This document shows positions 46,186-57,400 of a stretch of DNA of 64,000 bases, one piece after another. The notes beneath the pieces are model-generated. The model had not been told where the DNA came from. It saw only the letters and a list, made by a program, of their open reading frames with translations, and searched no databases. Both the position numbers and the translations under genes were made by a program. How positions within the stretch are numbered: position 1 is the stretch's first letter; each line of letters begins with the position of its first letter. Source of the stretch: Bubalus kerabau (lineage: Eukaryota > Chordata > Mammalia > Artiodactyla > Bovidae); NCBI RefSeq assembly GCF_029407905.1, contig NC_073643.1, positions 31,462,001 to 31,526,000 on the forward strand, given 5' to 3'.

Positions 46186-47660
46186 CACTCTAAGTGTACA
46201 TTATTCTTTCTCACTATATATCTGAGTTTCCACATCTACACATGGAGAAAGTTAAGAAATAAGACATGTAAGGTATCTTACATAAGATAGCTCGGAAGTT
46301 TGTTTTTTTTTTCTTTTAAAACTAGAAATAATCCATGATTCACTGAAAACTTTTTTGAGTTACCCTCCCCCTTAACCAATGATTCAGTTTACAAAAGTGG
46401 GATTTGCAATCCAATTTTGGAAAAATAGGTCTATAGAATGAAGCATACTCTTTTTCTTTCCAAAAATGTCATTGAGTAATATAATTATTTTAAGGTAGAA
46501 AACGGCCATTGATCTGTGTATTTTAAAATTCTACAAGGTGGTTGTGCCATCACTGGTTCACGGTCCGGCGTGACATCATTATCTTCTGAAAGCACTCATG
46601 ATCAAGTCCTCTGTGTTCATTTTACAATTGACACGGCCACAGTCAAAGAGAATATGCCGAGAAAAGGTCACTAAATGCTGAGGTGAATCCATTTGCATAG
46701 AAGAAAAAAAGGAGGAGGCTGTTTCCATGGCTTCTAAGAGAAGCAAAGAGAGAAATGTGAAAAATGAAAACTAGTTTGCAGTGGCAAACAAAATGAACTG
46801 GTCTATAAATATTTCATAATTTTAGCCCCATGAAGTCTCATTGTTTGGTGGTTAGCTTTATGATGAGTAATCATGGGTTGCTTTATGTTTGTTTCTAGCT
46901 TTTTCTGCTGATCTCTGTACCATCCATATCTGAAATAGCACCCACTAATTTCTTTTTCATTTACCTCATTCTGATATAGAGAGAATATATGTAGTCATCA
47001 AGTAGGGAGTTAGAGATGTACTATCCAACTTAAACATATAAAGTACATTTTTAGAGTCAAAGTCTGTAAAAATGAAAAGTGAAAGATAAACACTTTGGTG
47101 ACGCTTTTCATTAGAAATAGAATAATTTTGAAGATAGCTTCCGGTTTCCCAAGAGGTTAAGAAGGTTCTCCTAGGAGCAGTTATGTTGCAGTTATCTTCT
47201 GTCTTGGGAAGATTATATCACTCATTGGTAGCTGAGATGTGTACAGAGTAATCCTCTTGCCTCAGAAATGAAGTAACTGCCTGGGCTCAGAAGTGGGACA
47301 CCCATCTCTTGCTTTTGCTTGTGCACATCCATCCTCTCTTCCTTTGTTACCATCACCTTTATCTTCCTTCAGAGAACCACCTGTTTCTCACCTTAAGTTC
47401 AATTGGTCTGGTAGGACTACCCTCACATGTGTATCATCATCATCACACCTCCATATCACAAGCCTGTCCAACAACACAGTCCGTTGCTGTGGCTACAGTG
47501 ATGGGTTCAGAGATGAACATATAACCTCAAAGGGTCCACTGAAACCCAATCTTGGGATCTCTGATGAAATTATTGAAGAGAAGGACTTGCCCTTGATCCT
47601 TCAAATTTCTAGAGTACATAAATTCTTTCCCTTTGCTTGAGCTAGCTTGAATTCAGTTTC
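46186..47660. other. Low-copy DNA, no recognised feature
   Basis: About 1.5 kb with no repeat family I recognise. 46550-46700 is less AT-rich and contains CpG dinucleotides (cacggtccggcgtgac), which is unusual for the surroundings, but nothing identifies a function. Confidence 0.45.
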
Positions 47661-47663
47661 ATT

Positions 47664-47747
47664 GCCGCTGCTGCTAAGTCGCTTCAGTCGTGTCCGACTC
47701 TGTGCGACCCCAGAGACGACAGCCCACCAGGCTCCCCCGTCCCCGGG
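47664..47747 (-). mobile_element. Bov-A fragment abutting BovB copy 10
   Basis: About 84 bp of the 3' half of Bov-A2 (gctgctgctaagtcgcttca to ccccgtccccggg), cut off exactly where BovB begins. Confidence 0.85.
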
Positions 47748-48801
47748 TGCTATTGCTGTTCAGTCACTCAGTCATGTCCAACCCTTTGTGACCCCATGGA
47801 CTGCAGCATGCCAGGCTTCCCTGGCCTTCACCATCTCCCAGAGCTTGTTCAAACTCATGTCCATTGAGTTGGTGATGCCATCCAACCATCTCATCCTTTG
47901 TCGTTCTCTTCTCCTCCTGCCTTCAATCTTTCCCAGCATCAGGGTTTTTGTAATGAGTTGGCTCTTCATATCAGGTGGCCAAAGTATTGGAGTTTCAGCT
48001 TCAGCATCAGTCCTTCCAGTGAATATTCAGGGCTAATTTCCTTTAGGATTGACTGGTTTGATCTCCTTGCTGTCCAAGGGACTCTCAAGAGTCTTCTCAA
48101 GCACTGCAGTTCAATAGCATCAATTCTTTGGCGCTCAGCCTTCTTTATGGTCCAACTCTCACATCTATATATGACTCCTGGGATAACCGTAGCTTGGACT
48201 AGATGGACCTTTGTGGGCAAAGTAATGTCTTTGCTTTTTAATATGCTGTCTAGGTTGGTCATAGCTTTACTTCCAGGGAGCAAACGTCTTTTAATTTCAT
48301 GGCTACAGTCACCATCTGCAGTGATTTTGGAGCCCAAGAAAATAAAGTCTGTCACTGTTTCCATTGATTCCCCATCTATTTGCTGAGAAGTGATGGGACT
48401 AGATGCCATGATCTTTGTTTGCTGAATGTTGAGCTTTAAGCCAACTTTTTCACTCTCCTCTTTCACTTTCATCAAGAGGCTCTTTAGTTCCTCTCGCTTT
48501 CTGCCATAAGGGTGGTGTCATTTGCATATCTGAGGTTATTGATATTTCTCCCGGCAATCTTGATTGTGCTTCAGTCAAGCTTGTGCTTCATCTAGCCCAG
48601 CATTTTGCATGGTGTACTCTGCATATAAGTTAAATAAGCAGGGTGACAATATACAGCCTTGACATACTCCTTTCCCAATTTGGAACCAGTCTGTTGTTCC
48701 ACGTCAAGTTCTAACTGTTGCTTCTTGACCTGCATACAGACTTCTCAGGAGGCAGGTAAGGTGGTCTGGTATTCCCATCTCTTGAAGAATTTTCCAGTTT
48801 G
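47748..48801 (-). mobile_element. BovB LINE copy 10, 5'-truncated
   Basis: C-terminal and RT parts in minus orientation; a 169-codon frame (47966-48475) covers ESEKVGLKLNIQQTKIMASSPITSQQIDGE to PEYSLEGLMLKLKLQYFGHL. In the next block the catalytic box reads YAND by translation of 48480-48540. A small duplication (tgtgcttca twice near 48565-48595) disrupts the sequence just upstream. Confidence 0.92.
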
Positions 48802-49571
48802 TTTCATTAGTACTTGCAGCTTAAAGGTTCCTGAGGAATTCAGAAGTCAAGTTCTATAGAACCTGGAACAGACTATGGGATCATAGATGCTTGTGGAATG
48901 ATGTGTAAGAGCTCATGTTTGTTTAAGGATCTGTACATTGCTGACATAACTACAAAACACAAGCTAGGAAGTGATTAACAAAAAAATCAGTGTGTATTTG
49001 GAGGGCGACACACAAGGGCTTCAGAAGCACAATGCAGTGTTCAAATGATGAAGCTGGGTGATGGCCACAGGGACTTGTGGTTATAGAATTTTTAAATGTA
49101 CATATGTATTTTATACTTTCATCTTTAGATTATATGTGTCCATTTTTCTGAGATAAAGAAACTTGCACCAAACCACAGGGCTTGTAAATGGAATGATATT
49201 AGTCCTTAGTTCACTGGGTTGGGAGGATTAAATGAGACAAAGCAAGTAAGGCTTTATGATCATGCCAGACACATAGAAAGTACTTGAGGGATGTTAGATG
49301 TTGGTTTAATAATAACTGGGGATGTCTGGAGACTTATAGAAGATAATGCATATTAAACATGTAGCACAATTTCTGGCATCTAGTAAGTGCTCATTTTAAT
49401 ATTTGTTAGTATCATTTTCATCAGAACTAGTTCCTATGTTTTCCTGACTGGCATATCTTCTGTAGAAGTGGGTCATCCATGGTATTTGTGGGCTCAGGGT
49501 TTTTGTCCTACCATTCAGGCTCTGTAGCCTAATACATTTTGCCCAAAAAGGATAAGGGTAGAGATACTGGT
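48802..49571. other. Low-copy DNA with two MIR pieces
   Basis: 49200-49300 (gggaggattaaatgagacaa ... gccagacacatagaaagtac) and 49340-49410 (catctagtaagtgctcatttta) look like plus-strand MIR 3' parts. Nothing else recognised. Confidence 0.5.
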
Positions 49572-49700
49572 CCATGCGTGCATGCTCAGTCGCTCAGTCA
49601 TGTCAACTCTTTGCAACCCCTATGGACTATAGCCTGCCAGGCTCCTTTGTCTGTGGGATTTCCCAGGGAAGAATACTGGAGTGGATTGCCATTTCCTCAT
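49572..49700 (-). mobile_element. Bov-A monomer
   Basis: Reversed body from gctcagtcgctcagtcatgt to ggattgccatttcctcat. No clear target duplication. Confidence 0.87.
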
Positions 49701-49779
49701 CTTTTGAATTCTTTTCCAGCCTTATGTTTCAAAGATCTTTACAGCAGTGTAGAAAATTTTAAATTTGTGTCAGTACTGT

Positions 49780-49985
49780 ACCATAGAGTAATTGCTAGCC
49801 ATGTGTGGCTATGTAAATTTAAGTTAAATTGAAAATTTCCCTCTTCAATTGTACCAGTCACATTTCAAGTGCTCTGTAAGGATATGTGACTAATCCTATT
49901 GTCCTGGACCATGTGGGTATGGAATTTTTCCATCATTTTGGAAAGTTCTATTGAAATGCATTGTGCTATATGGGGAGTGATTGAA
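49780..49985 (-). mobile_element. Probable old hAT-type DNA transposon
   Basis: Contains gctagccatgtgtggctatg, cagtcacatttcaagtgctc and aagttctattgaaatgcatt, typical of a common mammalian hAT family whose ends read (a)gctagccac. Subfamily not assigned. Confidence 0.5.
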
Positions 49986-50525
49986 ACCAAAACTGGAAAA
50001 GCCTAAAACCCTCCATTTATAGAACTGAGAGGGAATGCACTTTGGGAGGAAGGCTTCCTGGCTGTATCCCAAAAGAGGTCACAAGTTGACGCCTCACCTT
50101 GATTCAGTAATGATCATACAAAGTCTCCCAGAAACTTGCAGACTCAGAGCCTGACCTGTCTGCATCTGAAAAGAAAGAGCAGGGCACTTACGATAACCAA
50201 GCCTCCGTGGTGTGAGTCCTGAAATTAGAACACCGGTCTGTTGATACTGGATATAAACCCTCACTGCCCAGGGCCTTAGCGCTCAGGCCCTCTGCCTCCC
50301 ACGTCTTCTCCTCCCCTGTTTAAGGAGAGAGCTCCAGCGATCCAGAGTGAGAGTAAGGACAGTGGCTTGTGTGACTGAATGTGCTTTTCACCAAGTTCCA
50401 GGGAGACCTGCCTGTCATTGGAGACAGACTGGTACATTCTCAGGCTGGGTACCCTCAGGCATCCTGATGATGGTCAGCATTGGTGAATTGTACTTTGAGG
50501 CTGTTCCTTTTCTTTCTTTCCTTCT
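49986..50525. other. Low-copy DNA, no recognised feature
   Basis: Slightly GC-richer near 50220-50460, but no named repeat or domain was seen. Confidence 0.45.
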
Positions 50526-50529
50526 TCTT

Positions 50530-50685
50530 TTAACACCTTATTTTGAAATAATTTCAGAGTTACAAGACATTGCAAAAATAATACAGAGAGTTCCTGAGTC
50601 CCCTTCACCCACTTCCCCCAACAATAGCATCTTACATATTCAGAGTCCATTGTCAAGACCAGGGCATTGATGCTGGCACATTAGC
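50530..50685 (+). mobile_element. Ancient L1M-type fragment
   Basis: Recognised by ttttgaaataatttcagagttacaagac and the following cctgagtccccttcacccac block found in old L1 elements. Confidence 0.5.
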
Positions 50686-50689
50686 CTTT

Positions 50690-50915
50690 TCCTTGAATAA
50701 TAGTAAATGTTTTATTGGGTCCTTACAGTGTATCAGGCATATTGTCATTCATTTCTTGTAACAACCCTCTACTGTAAGTATTATTATCATTAGCTCCATT
50801 TTATTGATAAGAGAACTGAAGCTCTGAGAATTTCAATATGTTTCCCAAGGCTAGTCAGGTCATAAATGGCAGAGCTGGGACTAGACTCCATCAAGTTTGA
50901 CTCCAGAGTAACACT
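50690..50915 (-). mobile_element. MIR SINE
   Basis: Full-length-like reversed MIR: gggtccttacagtgtatcagg, attttattgataagagaactgaagc, ggtcataaatggcagagctggga and tccagagtaacactctt. Confidence 0.82.
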
Positions 50916-51080
50916 CTTTAAATACAAATCAATGTTAAAAAACTTTAACAAGCAGGCTTCAAAGGTCAGACTGGAAGGCCTTTCAGCCTTTCACAGCCTA
51001 CGTCTCTGAGTTGATTCCGTGTCTGTTCAGTCTGCACTGCCCCAGTAGGGGGAGAGGGAGCTGTTGACTAGAGCCCCCAA

Positions 51081-51190
51081 TTTTTTTTTTTTTTTGGTTT
51101 TTTAGAGTGTCTTTTTATTGTGGTAAAAGTCACGTAATATTGAACATCCTATTTTAACCATATTTAACTGTACATTTCAGTTAGAGCCCT
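51081..51190. repeat. Poly-T tract and short L1M-like piece
   Basis: T(15) at 51081-51095, then tttttattgtggtaaaagtcacgtaatatt, a phrase common in old L1 elements. The following 51191-51630 is AT-rich with nothing recognised. Confidence 0.45.
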
Positions 51191-51639
51191 AAAGTTTTGA
51201 CAACAAATTACTAAACCCCAAATTTGCTCAAACTTTTAATAAATGTATAATAATATTTACTGAAAGTAAATAATAGCATTCAAACTATGAAGTGCACTGC
51301 AGGGTAGTTGTCTTTTTCAGACTCTTTAACTTCAAGAGCTTGTCAGTTGATATATCATGACTGATTTTAATTGGGGCAAGCATTCAAAGTTTAAATAAAG
51401 AACTTCACTAGAGGTCTGATTTTGGAAAAAAAAAAACAGAAAAATTACAAACACACATTTAGGAAGTAGGTAGATAATAATACAAAAGAATATGCAATGA
51501 TAATAGCTGACATTTCCAAAAATTCTTATATATCCCCTGTCCTGTGCTAGGCACATAGATACCTAGATATGTTACTTTCTTTTTTTCTTACTGTATGATA
51601 GGAGCATCATTATCATCTTTGTAATATAATAGCTAACAA

Positions 51640-51902
51640 GGAGAAGAAAATGGCAACCCACTCCAGTATTCTTGCCTGGAGAATCCCATGGACGGAGGAG
51701 CCTGGTGGGCTGCTGTCCATGGGGTCACACAGAGTCAGACACGACTGAAGCAACTTTGCATGCATGCATTGGGGAAGGAAATGACAACCCACTCCAGTGT
51801 TCTTGCCTGGAAAATCCCAGGGACAGAGGAGCCTGGCGGGCTGCCATCTATGGGGTCGCACAGAGTCAGACAAGACTGAAGTGACTTAGCAGCAGCAGCA
51901 GC
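51640..51902 (+). mobile_element. Bov-A2 SINE (dimer)
   Basis: Two monomers joined by gcatgcatgcattgg and ending in (AGC)n. Flanks agctaacaa/agctaagaa at 51631-51639 and 51903-51911 mark the target duplication. Confidence 0.94.
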
Positions 51903-52024
51903 AGCTAAGAAACCAAGATTGGGTGTATACTGTATGCCTTGCAATCTGTTAAACCCTTTACAGTCTCACTTAATACTTTCAATTCTTGTTATTACTACCT
52001 ACCAGTCATTTTCTGCCTTGTAGG

Positions 52025-52265
52025 TAGGTATAAGGATGCCCATAGCTGACATTTATTGAGCTCTTGCAATGATGCAGTCAGTGGACCACATGTGTTCCTT
52101 GTTCCGTTTGGTTCTCATTGCAGCCCTGAGGCGGGAGGCATCATTATTCCCATTTTACAGATGAAAAGGCTGAGACTCAGAGCCATGAAGTAACCAAGAG
52201 CAAGTGAAGGAGCCCTGATTCATATGCAGATGTGTCTCTCAAGTGGCTGGGGTCTACACTCCACA
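52025..52265 (-). mobile_element. MIR SINE
   Basis: Reversed MIR: gctgacatttattgagctct, ttcccattttacagatgaaa and actcagagccatgaagtaac. Confidence 0.82.
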
Positions 52266-52867
52266 TGCCTTCAGATTTTAGAAGAGAAATTTAATGTGGA
52301 CTGCAGTCCTTTGGAGGGGAGACCACGCACAGCTTCGACTTTGAAGAGTGAATAAGCAGTGAGCCAGGTGAGGGACAACCCTGCTGAAGCAAATGCAGAA
52401 GCAGGGATGCTGGTGGCTGCTGCTACTTGTGTAACCTCAGGAAAGAAACCTGCCTGGTTAAAATTCCAAGATGAGACTGCTGACCAGGAAGGCTGGGTTC
52501 AAGTCACAGGGAATCTTCCACACTTTTCAGAGGAGTGTGGACTTAATGAGATGAGCTCTTCATTTCGGAAATCAATTTAGGGCTTTGAACATGGTAATGG
52601 TAAAACTGTGGCTCTCCACAGAACCATCTGGAAGCAACATGCAGTGTTGGCTGATTCTCATTGCACTCTTCTCCCTACAGGCATACAGCAGGGTCTCTGG
52701 CAAAGACAGTTGCCTCCTCTTTCCCATCACAGCTGCCACTGCCGTCTCTGCACGTAAAAGTAAGAAAATCAGGAAGAATTTTACATGGCAGGGTTCTGAT
52801 CAAAACTTGGCTGTTCCACTAGAAAAAAAAGTTTGAAATCTACTGTTTTACACCAACAGTGTATTGG
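52266..52867. other. Low-copy DNA with fairly open reading frames
   Basis: Two plus-strand open stretches (52359-52580, 73 codons; 52585-52836, 83 codons) overlap no repeat I recognise. Neither has a known domain. See the finding on splice-like signals at 52671-52765. Confidence 0.35.
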
Positions 52868-53257
52868 AGTTCAGTTCAGTTCCGTCACTCAGTCCTGTCT
52901 GACTCTTTGCTACCCCATGGACTGCAGCACGCCAGGCTTCTCTGTCCATCACCAACTCCCGGAGCTTGCTCAAATTCGTGTCCATCAATTTGGTGATGCC
53001 ATCCAACCATCTCATCCTCTGTCATCCCCTTCTCCTCCTGCCTTCAATCTTTCCCATCATCAGGGTCTTTTCCAATGAGTCAGTTCTTTGCATCAGGTGG
53101 CCAAAGTATTGGAGTTTCAGCTTTAGCATCAGTCCTTCTAGTGAATATTCAGGACCGATTTCTTTTAGGATTGACTGGTTTGATCTCCTTGCAGTCCAAG
53201 GGACTCGCAAGAGTCTTATCCAACCCTGCAGTTCAAAAGCATCATTTCTTTGGTGCT

Positions 53258-53534
53258 TGCTGCTGCTGCTGCTAAGTCACTTCAGTCGTGTCTGACTCTG
53301 TGTGACCCCAAAGACGGCAGCCCACCAGGCTCCTTCATCCCTGGAACTCTCCAGGCAAGAACACTGGAGTGGGTTGCCATTTCCTTCTCCAGTGCATGAA
53401 AGTGAAAAGTGAAAGTGAAGTCGCTCAGTCGTGTCCGACTCTTAGCGACCCCATGGACTGCAGCCTACCAGGCTCCTCCATCCGTGGGATGTTCCAGGCA
53501 AGAGTACTGGAGTGGGGTGCCACTGCCTTCTCCG
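53258..53534 (-). mobile_element. Bov-A2 SINE (dimer) inside BovB copy 11
   Basis: Reversed dimer starting with (TGC)n, 277 bp. Perfect 11-bp target duplication tctttggtgct at 53247-53257 and 53535-53545. Its insertion point and orientation relative to BovB match those of the monomer at 316-449. Confidence 0.96.
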
Positions 53535-54322
53535 TCTTTGGTGCTCAGCTTTCTTTACAGTCCAACTCTCATATCCATACATGACTACTGGAAAAACCAT
53601 AGCTTTGACTAGATGGACCTTTGTTGGCAAAGTAATGTCTCTGCTTTCTAATATGCTGTCTAGGTTTGTCATAGCTTTTCTTCCAAGGAATAAGCGTCTT
53701 TTTTAATTTCATGGCTGGCAATCACCATCTCCAGTGATTTTGGAGTCCCAAAAAATAAAGTATCTCACTGTTTCCATTATTTCCCCATCTATTTGCCATG
53801 AAGTGATGGGACCAGATGTCATGATCTTAGTTTTTTGAATGTTGAGTTTTAAGCTAGATTTTTCACTCTCTTTCACTTTCATCAAGAGGCTCTTCAGTTC
53901 CTCTTCGCTTTCTGCTCTAAGTGTGGTGTCATCTGCATATCTGAGGTTATTGATATTTCTCCCGGCAATCTTCATTCCAGCTTGTGCTTCCTCCAGCCCA
54001 GCATTTCACATGATGTACTCTGCATATAAGTTAAATAAGCAGGGTGACAGTGTACATCCTTGACGTACTCCTTTCCCAATTTGGAACCAGTCTGTTTTCC
54101 ATGTCTGGTTTTAACTGTTTCTTCTTAACCTGCATGCAGATTTCTCAAGAAACAGGTAAGGTGGTCTAGTATTCCCATCTCTTTCAGAATTTTCCACAGT
54201 TTATTGTGATCCACACTGTCAAAGGCTTTGGCATAGTCAATAAAGCAGAAATAGATTTTTTTCTGGAACTCTCTTGCTTTTTCGATGATTCAGCAGATAC
54301 TGGCAATTTGATCTCTGGTTCC

Positions 54323-54823
54323 TCAGCCTTTTCTAAAACCAGCTTGAATATCTGGAAGTTCACCATGCACGTATTGCGTAAGCCTGGCTTGGAGAATTTT
54401 GAGCATTACTTTACTAGCGTGTGAGATGAGTGCAATTGTGCAGTAGTTTGAGCATTTTTTGGCATTGCCTTTCTTTGGGATTGGAATGAAAACTGACCTT
54501 TTGCAGTCCTGTGGCCGCTGCTGAGTTTTCCAAATTTGCTGACATATTGAGTGCAGCACTTTCACAGCATAATCTTTCAGGATTTGAAATAGCTCAACTG
54601 GAATTCCGTCCCCTCCACTATCTTTGTTCCTAGTGATGCTTCCTAAGGCCCACTTGACTTCACATTCCAGGATGTCTGGCTCTAGGTCAGTGATCACACC
54701 ATCGTGATTATCTCGGTCATGAAGATCTTTTTTGGGTAGTTCTTCTGTGTATTCTTGCCACCTCTTCTTAATTTCTTCTGCTTCTGTTAGATCCATACAA
54801 TTTCTGTCCTTTATTGTGCCCAT
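54323..54823 (-). pseudogene. BovB linker and start of RT (copy 11)
   Basis: A 166-codon open frame. It contains DLEPDILECEVKWALGS, GIPVELFQILKDYAVKVLHSICQQIW, SVFIPIPKKGNAKKCSNYCTIALISHASKVMLKILQARL and QAGFRKG, then TGA (54323-54325 on the plus strand). The catalytic half of RT follows in other frames to the left, so no protein could be made. Confidence 0.88.
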
Positions 54824-54908
54824 CTTTGAATGAAATGTTCCCTTGGTAGCTCTAAGATTCTTGACGAGATCTCTAGTCTATCCCCTTCTATTGTTTTCCT
54901 CTATTTCC

Positions 54909-55044
54909 TGTGTCTGAGATCAGTATACAAATCAGACTGGCGACTGATTAAATTAAAATAATATAACACCAAATCAGTGTACAAATTTCTGTATTCAAGA
55001 TCAGTGTACAAATCAGACTGGCGATTGGTTAATTTAAAAATAAT
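54909..55044. repeat. Diverged ~80-bp direct duplication
   Basis: The blocks agatcagtatacaaatcaga ... aaaataat (from about 54918) and agatcagtgtacaaatcaga ... aaaataat (from about 54998) align over some 47 bases with few differences. It sits directly against the right end of BovB copy 11. Confidence 0.8.
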
Positions 55045-56107
55045 GTGACAGCTGGAATCCCTGGGTGCCAGAATTAGCTTTGGAAGTTTTCATCAGCTTT
55101 GAGGACTGTTAGGCCCTCAGGAGAGGTGCGGTTCTAAAGCCCCATCCCCTCTGCAATGCTTGGATGAAGCATCCAAAACTTATCTGATCACACTCCCTTT
55201 TTGCTCCTGTATCTCCACCTATTAGAATGAGGGTCTGTTAAACAGCAGCCCAAGAGAAAATGGGAGAAAGATTGCTGTAATAAAATCATAAAAGTGTCAT
55301 TACTGTGGATCATTGGCTAGGGCTCAGAAATACTTTCATTATGGTGAATTTCATCTATCAGCTCAAAACATTTTACAAGTAAACAAATGAGTTACCAGTT
55401 CACCTCCTAGGATTCTTCAAGTGAGAGTTTATCCCACCAAAAGTAGTTTTTCAACAACCACCCCTCCCCACCAGCCTATGCTATCCTTTTTGCTAATTCA
55501 TAAGCCAAATGTTGATGATACTTTTATATACATTTAGCAAACCCCAACTCTACCAAACTGTGAACAGCAATTGACCCCAGTAGAGATCCAGGGAGCTTTA
55601 ACATGATGCACAATTTCCTGATCATCTCTCTTACTGTAGGAATGTTAGAACCAGCAACTGCCATGACTCAACACACATGGCAGGAATATACATAACATAG
55701 TAACATAGTCTTCTGATTTTTGGAAATGTGTTTATAACTGTTTTGTGGATTGGTTCCCATACCTCAAACAGATGTATGTTTAATAAAACAAACAAAGAAA
55801 AAACATCAACAAAAAAACCTGAACTAGGAAGCAGGAGAAGCATGACCTATGTGCAGCTCAGTCTCTCTCTTCCTATGAGATGACGTCTTTTTATTTCACC
55901 CATTTCCTCATCCATAAAGCAAGTTAGATGAATTAGAATATCTGAGCATTTCTTTTATTTGATTAATGAGCTCATCTAAGACTGGCTACATGTTCAAAAC
56001 ACTTACTCTAAAGTTAGTGGATTTTTGGTTTAAGGCTGTCTTGTGCTAAAGATTGAAGTTTAAATTTGCCTAAAATTTTACATCTGATATGTGCAAAAAC
56101 TTGTTGT
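55045..56107. other. Low-copy DNA, no recognised feature
   Basis: About 1 kb without a named repeat or coding evidence. Confidence 0.45.
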
Positions 56108-56385
56108 TGTTCGGTCACTAAGTCATATCTAGCTCTCTGCGACACCATGAACTGTAGCACACCAGGATCCCCTGTCCTCCACAATCTCCCAGAGTTTTCT
56201 CAAATTCATGTTCATTGAGTCTGTGATGCTATCTAACCATCTCCTCCTCTGTCGTCCCCTTCTCCTATTGCCTTCAGTCTTTCCCAGCATCAGGGTCTTT
56301 TCCAATAAGTTGACTGTTCACATCAGGGGCCAAAATATTGGAGCTTCAGGTTTAGCATCAGTCCCCCCAATGAATACTCACGGCT
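56108..56385 (-). mobile_element. BovB LINE copy 12, very short 3' fragment
   Basis: The last ~280 bp of BovB with a (TTG)n-type tail (cttgttgttgttcggtcact) and many substitutions, suggesting an older insertion. It ends near tgaatactcacggctg. 56386-56709 holds nothing recognised. Confidence 0.88.
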
Positions 56386-56721
56386 GTACTCTACCCTAAA
56401 TATTTTGTAAATGCTCTGTTGAACCAAGTTGGGCTGGTGTCTCCTTGCAGGACTTCTCAGGGCTTTTAATGAGTCCTTACAAAGTCTTCAAAATCATTTG
56501 ATTATAAAACTCAATATTTTTCTAAGAAAGAACATTCACGGGTTAATGCTGTGTTAGAGCCCTCAGCCTCCAACCTTAAGCTCACTCTGCTAAACTTTCT
56601 GCTTAAAATTGCAAGCAGGATGCCTTTGACAGACTACTTGTGAGATCAGAGGTACCAGTCTTACCTTAGACTTATCACAGATAAACCTATAAAGCAGAAA
56701 TGTTGACTGCCTCTTTCCTTT

Positions 56722-56953
56722 TTTCAAAAAATTATTTATTTTTATTTATTCATTTATTTGGCTGCACAAGGTCTGAGTTGCAGAAATGAGGTCTTTGATC
56801 TTCGTTGCATCATGCAAGGTCTTTTGGCTGCAGCATGAAAACTCTTGGTTGTGGCATGATGGATCTAGTTGCCTGACCAGGGATTGAACCCAGGCCCCCT
56901 GCATCGGGAATGTGGAGTCTTAACCACTGGACCACCAAGGAAGTCCCTGATCA
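56722..56953 (-). mobile_element. CHR-1-type SINE (tRNA-Glu-derived)
   Basis: Reversed: T-rich tail at left, then ggctgcacaaggtctgagttg, a body with ggctgcagcatgaaaactc, and the head (gggattgaacccaggccccc, taaccactggaccaccaagg). Perfect 12-bp target duplication cctctttccttt at 56710-56721 and 56954-56965. Confidence 0.9.
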
Positions 56954-56965
56954 CCTCTTTCCTTT

Positions 56966-57229
56966 ACAAAAAAAAAAAAAAAAAAAAAATCTGAATCTGT
57001 TCTTCAGGGAACCCTCGAACAGAAAGTCCAGAATTATACCTGTTTTCTGCCACTTTGTTTTTTAAGTCTTGATCTCCCAATTGAGAGAGAAAAAAGGTTT
57101 TAAGATGAGTTTGAGAAAAATTCACAGCATAGCGACTAATTCTTCTGGTTGTTGGTACCTAAATTACTTACGCCAATATTTAATTAAAGCATATAATCAG
57201 GAAGAATAACATTGAAGTTTTGGGCATAA
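56966..57229. other. Poly-A run and low-copy DNA
   Basis: An A run of about 20 near 56968-56989, then unremarkable sequence. Confidence 0.6.
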
Positions 57230-57400
57230 AACCAACTTGGGTTGAAACTCAGCTCTGCTACTTAGAAGTGATTCTAATTCTGTGTAACATGGTTAATCTC
57301 TCTGAATCTCACTTTCCTTATCTGTAAAACAGGGATTGTAAAAGCTGCCCCATAGGGTAACTGGGGCTATGATAGAAGATGTGTTGAGATTTATTGAGCT
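57230..57400 (+). mobile_element. MIR SINE
   Basis: Plus-strand MIR: cttgggttgaaactcagctctgctacttag, aatctctctgaatctcactttccttatctgtaaaacaggg-like core. Confidence 0.8.

Larger units (their letters stand above)
52868..54908 (-). mobile_element. BovB LINE copy 11, with nested Bov-A2
   Basis: Tail (GTTCA)n at left; the copy covers the C-terminal domain, RT and most of the linker (to about 54905). It is interrupted by Bov-A2 at 53258-53534. Readable pieces include 53709-53975 (intact RYADDTTL box) and 54323-54823 (166 codons from MGTIKDRNCMDLTEAEEIKKRWQEYTEEL to QAGFRKG). The latter ends at the same TGA as copies 3 and 7. Confidence 0.94.
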
